From NCBI RefSeq assembly GCF_000701365.1, contig NZ_JNIK01000004.1:62001-126000 (forward strand): a stretch of 64,000 nt of DNA, read 5' to 3'. Of this stretch, positions 60,070 to 64,000 are shown piece by piece. Within the stretch, counting starts at the first letter, position 1. The number at the start of each line of letters is the position of its first letter. This stretch comes from Blastococcus sp. URHD0036 (lineage in GTDB: Bacteria > Actinomycetota > Actinomycetes > Mycobacteriales > Geodermatophilaceae). A program made the translations under genes and the position numbers. The notes below the pieces were generated by a model, which did not search any database, was not told where the DNA came from, and worked only from the letters and a program-made list of their open reading frames with translations.

Positions 60070-60537
60070 TCAGGACCGGGCTGCCCGGCTCCAGTCCTCG
60101 GCGACCGTGCGTGCCCAGGTGTCCACGAGCGCCTCCAGCCCGACGACGTCGAGGTCGGCGGCGACGTCCGCGGTCGTCATCTGCCAGACGGTCGGGCGGT
60201 GCGGCGCGGGATCGGGGTTCGGGTCGTCGTCCAGCCGCCGCACGAGCGTGTCGACGACGGCGTGCACCGCGGCCGGGTCGTCGGGGTCGGGGTGCTGCGC
60301 GGCGTAGGCGGTGTCGGCCAGTGCCACGGTGGCTGCGGCGCGGGCGTCGCCGGCCGCCTCCTCCCGCAGACCCCGGGTGGTCTCCTCGAACAGCCGGCGG
60401 CAGGCCGCCGCGGCGCCGTCCGCCCCGCTGCGGCCCGTCGGTGGTGCGAGCACCGCCCCGCACCCGGGGCAGGCGGCGGGCTCCGCCGCGGTGGTGGCGG
60501 GAGGAGTGGCGGGACGCGGTGCGGACACGGCGTCCAT
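60070..60537 (-). CDS. DUF5946-family protein
   Basis: 155-residue conserved protein with an N-terminal CPGCGA motif (one CxxC pair), then a helical body with ALADTAYAAQHPDPDDPAAVHAVVDTL and PTVWQMTTADV, the pattern of DUF5946. Function unknown; the single CxxC may bind metal with a partner. ATG at 60537 is fixed by GGAGG four bases upstream. Divergent from the nicotinoprotein alcohol dehydrogenase. Confidence 0.82.
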   Translation of the reverse strand: MDAVSAPRPATPPATTAAEPAACPGCGAVLAPPTGRSGADGAAAACRRLFEETTRGLREEAAGDARAAATVALADTAYAAQHPDPDDPAAVHAVVDTLVRRLDDDPNPDPAPHRPTVWQMTTADVAADLDVVGLEALVDTWARTVAEDWSRAARS

Positions 60538-60657
60538 CGTCCTCCACCCCGGGGCCTCCCGCCGGTCGCGCCCGCGCGGGACCCGGTGCGCGGCCGGCCG
60601 CGCCGTCCGGGGAAGCTGAGGGGACGTCGTCGCAGGTGAGGAAGGAGCCCGTACCCG

Positions 60658-61776
60658 GTGCGGACCACAGGAGCGGTGCTGTTCGAGCCCGAGACCGACT
60701 ACCGGGTCGTCGACCTCGAGGTGGTCGACCCGGGTCCGGGCGAGGTCCTGGTCGAGATGGCGTTCGCCGGCCTGTGCCACTCCGACGAGCACATGCGGCA
60801 CGCCAACCCCGGCGGCGCGTACCCGATCGTCGGGGGGCACGAGGGCTCGGCCGTCGTCCTCGCCGTCGGACCGGGCGTGACCCGGGTGGCCCCTGGCGAC
60901 CACGTCGTCACCAGCTTCCTGCCCGCGTGCGGGCACTGCCGCTACTGCGCGACCGGCCGGTCCAGCATCTGCGACGCCGGCGCGACGATCGCGACCGGCC
61001 GACTGCCCACCGGCACGATGCCGTTCCGGCTGGACGACGGCCGGGAGCTCGGGGGCTTCTGCATGGTGGGGGCCTTCGCCCGGCACACCGTGCTGCACGA
61101 GTTCTCCTGCGTGCGCATCGATCCACAGGCGCCGCTGGACACCGCGGCGCTGCTGGCGTGCAGCGTGCCGACCGGGTGGGGATCGTCGGTCTACGCCGGC
61201 GACGTGCAGCCGGGCGACACCGTCGTCGTGATGGGCCTCGGCGGGGTCGGCGTGAACGCCGTCCAGGGGGCCGCGCACGCCGGCGCGCTGCACGTGATCG
61301 GCGTCGACCCGGTGGAGATGAAGCGCTCGTTCGCCGAGACCGTCGGGGCCACGCACACCGTCGCCGACGCCGCGGCGGCCGCCGGCCTCGCCCGCGAGCT
61401 CTCCCGGGGCACCGGCGCCGACGTCGTCGTGGTGACGGTCGGGAAGATGTCGGCCGAGGTGCACGCCGGGGCCAGCCGCTGCCTGGGCAAGGGCGGCACG
61501 CTCGTGCTGACCGCGCTGGCCGACCGCCCGGGCGACGGCATGGCGACCCTCAACGGGCAGCTGACCACGGTGTTCGAGCACCGCGTGCAGGGGACGCTCT
61601 TCGGGCACTGCAACCCGTTCTCCGACATCCCGCGGTTGCTGCGGCTGCACGAGGAGGGCCGGCTCGAGCTCGACCGGCTGATCACGCGGCGGTACGCGCT
61701 GGACGAGCTGACGCAGGGCTTCCGCGACCAGGCGGCCGGGGAGACGGTGCGCGGCCTGCTCGTCCACCAGGCATAG
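60658..61776 (+). CDS. NDMA-dependent (nicotinoprotein) alcohol dehydrogenase
   Basis: 372-residue zinc medium-chain dehydrogenase of the actinobacterial nicotinoprotein group, with tightly bound NAD. Catalytic zinc: GLCHSDEHM and GGHEGSAVV. Structural-zinc cysteines: PACGHCRYCATGRSSIC. Cofactor fold: GLGGVGVNAVQGAAHAGA. The insert TGRLPTGTMPFRL is typical of this group. Oxidises alcohols, recycling bound NADH through an unknown electron acceptor (often mycofactocin-linked). GTG at 60658 with GAAGGAG upstream. The stop lies inside palindrome A copy 2. Confidence 0.9.
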   Translation: MRTTGAVLFEPETDYRVVDLEVVDPGPGEVLVEMAFAGLCHSDEHMRHANPGGAYPIVGGHEGSAVVLAVGPGVTRVAPGDHVVTSFLPACGHCRYCATGRSSICDAGATIATGRLPTGTMPFRLDDGRELGGFCMVGAFARHTVLHEFSCVRIDPQAPLDTAALLACSVPTGWGSSVYAGDVQPGDTVVVMGLGGVGVNAVQGAAHAGALHVIGVDPVEMKRSFAETVGATHTVADAAAAAGLARELSRGTGADVVVVTVGKMSAEVHAGASRCLGKGGTLVLTALADRPGDGMATLNGQLTTVFEHRVQGTLFGHCNPFSDIPRLLRLHEEGRLELDRLITRRYALDELTQGFRDQAAGETVRGLLVHQA

Positions 61777-61830
61777 GAAGCTCTCCCCACGCCTCCGGGA
61801 CCGCGGACGTGGGGAGAGCTTCCTATGCCT
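61769..61830. repeat. Dispersed palindrome, family A copy 2 (23-bp perfect stem)
   Basis: 61769-61791 is exactly complementary to 61808-61830 around a 16-base loop. AGGCATAGGAAGCTCTCC is shared with copy 1 at 10703. The left arm contains the stop codon of the alcohol dehydrogenase, so it can also serve as its terminator. Confidence 0.8.
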
Positions 61831-61888
61831 CGGGTCCTCGGGGGAGTTGTGGGGTTGCGCGGCGTCGGGGCGGGGCAGTGGTGCGACC

Positions 61889-62554
61889 GTGGCTGCATCC
61901 GCGATCGCCGTCCTCGACGTCGACGGCACTCTCGTCGACACCAACTACCAGCACGCCCTGGCCTGGTACCGGGCGTTCCGGTCGATGGGCGAGACCTTCC
62001 CGATCTGGCGTATCCACCGGCTGATCGGCATGGGCGGTGACCAGCTGGTGGCGGCCATCGGCGGCGACGAGCTGGAGGAGCGGATCGGCGACGAGCTGCG
62101 CGAGCGGTGGGTCGAGGAGGCCGATCCGCTGATGAAGGAGGTCGCGGTGCTGCCCGGCGCCCGCGAGCTGCTGCTGGCGCTCAAGGAGCGCGGTCACCGG
62201 GTGGTGCTGGCCAGCTCCGGCAAGCCGCACCACGTGGACCTCTCCCTCGACCTGCTCGACGCCCGCGACGTCGCCGACGCCTGGACCACCAGCGACGACG
62301 TCGAGGAGACCAAGCCCGCGCCGGACCTGCTGCAGGTGGCGCTGCAGAAGCTCGGCGCCCCGGAGGACGCGGCGGCGGTCCTCGTCGGCGACTCGGTCTG
62401 GGACGTCGAGGCGGCGAAGCGGGCCGGGATGCCGGCGGTCGTGGTGCGCTCGGGCGGCTTCGGCGACGACGAGCTGCGCGACGCCGGCGCCGTGGCGATC
62501 TTCGACACCCCGGGCGACCTCGCGGCCGCACTGGACGACACCCCGCTGGCCTAG
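61889..62554 (+). CDS. HAD-superfamily hydrolase, subfamily IA
   Basis: 221-residue HAD phosphatase with an alpha-helical cap. Motif I DVDGTLVDTN, motif II ASSGKP, motif III Lys in EETKPAPDLL, motif IV GDSVWDVEAAKRAG. Resembles phosphoglycolate phosphatase/beta-phosphoglucomutase relatives; substrate unknown. GTG at 61889 chosen from the length of the family; no strong ribosome-binding site. Ends 11 bases before the convergent gpgS stop. Confidence 0.88.
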   Translation: MAASAIAVLDVDGTLVDTNYQHALAWYRAFRSMGETFPIWRIHRLIGMGGDQLVAAIGGDELEERIGDELRERWVEEADPLMKEVAVLPGARELLLALKERGHRVVLASSGKPHHVDLSLDLLDARDVADAWTTSDDVEETKPAPDLLQVALQKLGAPEDAAAVLVGDSVWDVEAAKRAGMPAVVVRSGGFGDDELRDAGAVAIFDTPGDLAAALDDTPLA

Positions 62555-62565
62555 GAGCGTCGCCC

Positions 62566-63537
62566 TCAGCCGGAGGCGGCCTGGCGGGCCCGGTACTCCG
62601 AGATGCTCAGCATCGGCGGACGCTCGTCGACCGCGACCGGGCTGCTGTAGGGCACGAAGACGTCGCCGTCGCGGCGGAACTGGGTGAGCAGCCCGCTGAC
62701 CGCCCGGCCGTGCCCGGCCCGGGCCAGGATCGACGAGAGGACCTGCCCGGCCATCCGGCTCAGCGCGTCCTGGGTCTGCGAGGTGTGCCGGCGCACGCCG
62801 AGGTCCACCTGGGCCAGGCCGGGGAGCCCGATCAGCTCCAGCAGGTCGAGCAGCAGGCCGACCTCGACGCCGTAGCCGGAGGAGAACGGCACCTGTTCGA
62901 GGAACTCGCGGCGGCCGGCGTACTCCCCGGCCAGCGGCTGGACGACGCCGGCGAGCTCGGGCCACCAGGCGTTGAGCAGCGGCCGCGCGGTCAGCTCGGT
63001 GACCCGACCGCCCCCGGCCGGGCTGGTCACGCCGTCGGCGGACAGCGGCCGGGTGTAGCAGCCCTTGACGTAGCCGACGGCGGGGTCGGTGAGCAGCGGG
63101 CCGAGGAGTGCCGGCACGTAGTGCGAGACGTCGCCGAGCAGGTCGGCGTCGTGGAAGACGACGAGGTCGCCGGTGGTCGCGGCCAGCGACTTCCACAGCG
63201 CCTCGCCCTTGCCGGGGCGGGAGCCGTGGGCCGGCAGCACCTCGGCGGTGGTCACGACGTCCGCGCCGGCGGCCCGGGCGAGCTCCGCGGTGCGGTCGGT
63301 GGAGTCGGAGTCGACGACGACGAGCTCGTCGACCAGTGGCACCCGGCGCACCCAGAGCTCGACGATGTCGGTGACCAGCCGCCCGACCGTGGCCTCCTCG
63401 TCGCGGGCAGGGAGGACGACGCTGACCCGGTGCCCGCCGCGCCGCTTGGCGCGCAGCAGGGCCGCGGCGTCGATCTCGGCCGGCCCGGTGGCGGACGTCG
63501 TCCGCGACTCGAACCAGGCGCGCGCGTCGGGTCTCAC
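62566..63537 (-). CDS. gpgS: Glucosyl-3-phosphoglycerate synthase
   Basis: GT-A glycosyltransferase, family GT81, 323 residues. Transfers glucose from a nucleotide sugar to 3-phosphoglycerate, the first step toward glucosylglycerate and methylglucose lipopolysaccharide. Motifs: SVVLPARDEEATVGRLV, DSDSTDRT (metal-binding DSD), PGKGEALWKSL, VFHDADLLGDVSHYVPALLGPLL, KGCYTRPL, FSSGYGVEVGLLLD, and GVRRHTSQTQDAL with the catalytic loop. GTG at 63537 overlaps the stop of the upstream gene by four bases (GTGA), so the two are co-translated. Confidence 0.95.
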   Translation of the reverse strand: MRPDARAWFESRTTSATGPAEIDAAALLRAKRRGGHRVSVVLPARDEEATVGRLVTDIVELWVRRVPLVDELVVVDSDSTDRTAELARAAGADVVTTAEVLPAHGSRPGKGEALWKSLAATTGDLVVFHDADLLGDVSHYVPALLGPLLTDPAVGYVKGCYTRPLSADGVTSPAGGGRVTELTARPLLNAWWPELAGVVQPLAGEYAGRREFLEQVPFSSGYGVEVGLLLDLLELIGLPGLAQVDLGVRRHTSQTQDALSRMAGQVLSSILARAGHGRAVSGLLTQFRRDGDVFVPYSSPVAVDERPPMLSISEYRARQAASG

Positions 63538-64000
63538 CGGTCCACTGTCGGTGCTGGCCGGGCGTCCCGCCAGGGCCCGTCCAGGGGATTCACCTGCCGG
63601 TCACCGGACGTCCCCTCGCCCCGGACCCGTGCCAGCTCCCGCGCGGTGACGCTGTCGGGGCCGATCACGGCGCCCTCCCCGGTGGGCTCCGGGTGGCCGA
63701 GGTCGGTCAGCCAGCCGCGGAGCACCCGGTGCAGCTGCTCGGCGCCGACGACCTCGCCGGGCGGGGCGAACGAGCGGGGGTGGACCAGGAAACCGCGCTG
63801 CTGCGGCCCGCCGAGACCGCCGTGCGACCCCACGTGCGGCTCGAACGGCGAGGCCTCGTCGGTGGCGGGGTCGTAGGCGCTGTTGACCACGACGTCGGGG
63901 CAGTGCGGGAACGCCGACACCCGCGCGACCAGCCGGGGCGCGTGCTCGCCGTAGGGTGCCAGCGGGTCGCTGCCGAGCACCTCGCCCGTGGCCAGCCGGT
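63534..64000 (-). CDS. C-terminal part of an alkaline phosphatase-like ('phage holin family') protein
   Basis: Only the last 154 codons are present; the frame is open to the window edge. The visible part, LATGEVLGSDPLAPYG, then FPHCPDVVVNSAYDPATDE, HVGSHGGLGGPQQRGFLVHP, matches the end of a large actinobacterial family with N-terminal membrane helices and a type I phosphodiesterase/alkaline-phosphatase-like domain, often annotated as phage holin family. The metal-binding residues lie outside the window except the HGG region. Overlaps gpgS by four bases. It is not evidence for a prophage. Confidence 0.6.
   Translation of the reverse strand, partial: RLATGEVLGSDPLAPYGEHAPRLVARVSAFPHCPDVVVNSAYDPATDEASPFEPHVGSHGGLGGPQQRGFLVHPRSFAPPGEVVGAEQLHRVLRGWLTDLGHPEPTGEGAVIGPDSVTARELARVRGEGTSGDRQVNPLDGPWRDARPAPTVDR

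Noticed and set aside
63534-64000. Prophage remnant because the family is often named phage holin
   Set aside because: The visible part matches a chromosomal actinobacterial family with a phosphatase-like domain, and no other phage gene is nearby.

Overview
The window is 64 kb of very GC-rich DNA (roughly 74% G+C by eye) with actinobacterial hallmarks: a Bpa-type proteasome activator, a GuaB1-type GMP reductase, FolP2, glucosyl-3-phosphoglycerate synthase, a FabG4/FadA2-like lipid cluster, many GTG starts, and many probable leaderless genes with a TAnnnT box 6-7 bases before the start codon. Gene content and style suggest the Geodermatophilaceae (Blastococcus/Modestobacter/Geodermatophilus); this is inference. 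I see 63 protein genes (two cut by the window edges), one tRNA-Ser(UGA), and no insertion sequence, prophage, CRISPR array or integrase. It looks like ordinary, densely packed chromosome; no gap without a gene exceeds 300 bases.

Layout. 1-3.2 kb: two tandem helical-GGDEF proteins. 3.3-10.7 kb: pheA, an MMPL transporter with divergent MarR, a secreted PhoX-like protein, a GroES-like protein, a small metallopeptidase and GMP reductase. 10.8-15.3 kb: alcohol dehydrogenase, MerR, serS and two HAD phosphatases as a tight run. 15.4-23 kb: chemoreceptor, Bpa, cysteine-desulfurase-like enzyme, lipoprotein, ECF sigma/anti-sigma pair, quinone reductase, membrane protein. 23-29.7 kb: acyl-CoA ligase, thioesterase, FolP2, MaoC, serine hydrolase, HU, aldo-keto reductase, DUF1059. 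29.8-33.8 kb: EAL phosphodiesterase divergent from a GAF/PAS/SpoIIE phosphatase. 33.9-36.6 kb: two oxidoreductases. 36.6-44.3 kb: fatty-acid cluster (acyl-CoA oxidase-like, TetR, thiolase, FabG4-like, MaoC, acyl-CoA dehydrogenase). 44.6-48.9 kb: sortase-type surface protein, two SDRs, tRNA-Ser, protein phosphatase. 48.8-56.4 kb: membrane proteins, a third GGDEF protein, geranylgeranyl-reductase-like enzyme, hydrolase, LOG, NIPSNAP, NUDIX, endonuclease-like protein. 56.5-64 kb: repeat-rich exported protein, menB, two TetR genes, nicotinoprotein alcohol dehydrogenase, HAD hydrolase, gpgS and the C-terminus of an alkaline-phosphatase-like protein.

How they fit together. The clearest unit is the fad cluster, whose members cover dehydrogenation, hydration, 3-oxo reduction and thiolysis of acyl-CoA; a TetR gene with an operator over its own promoter sits in the divergent gap. 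Four c-di-GMP genes plus a chemoreceptor and a SpoIIE phosphatase show a signalling theme. The most interesting sequence signal is a 20-bp identical block, with about 30 further similar bases, in two divergent gaps 20 kb apart: EAL/SpoIIE and GGDEF/SHOCT. It has the same orientation relative to each c-di-GMP gene, and each of those genes also has a CCGAT box exactly 9 bases before its start. Two families of dispersed long palindromes and many near-perfect 3' hairpins without a U-tract are the other notable non-coding features.
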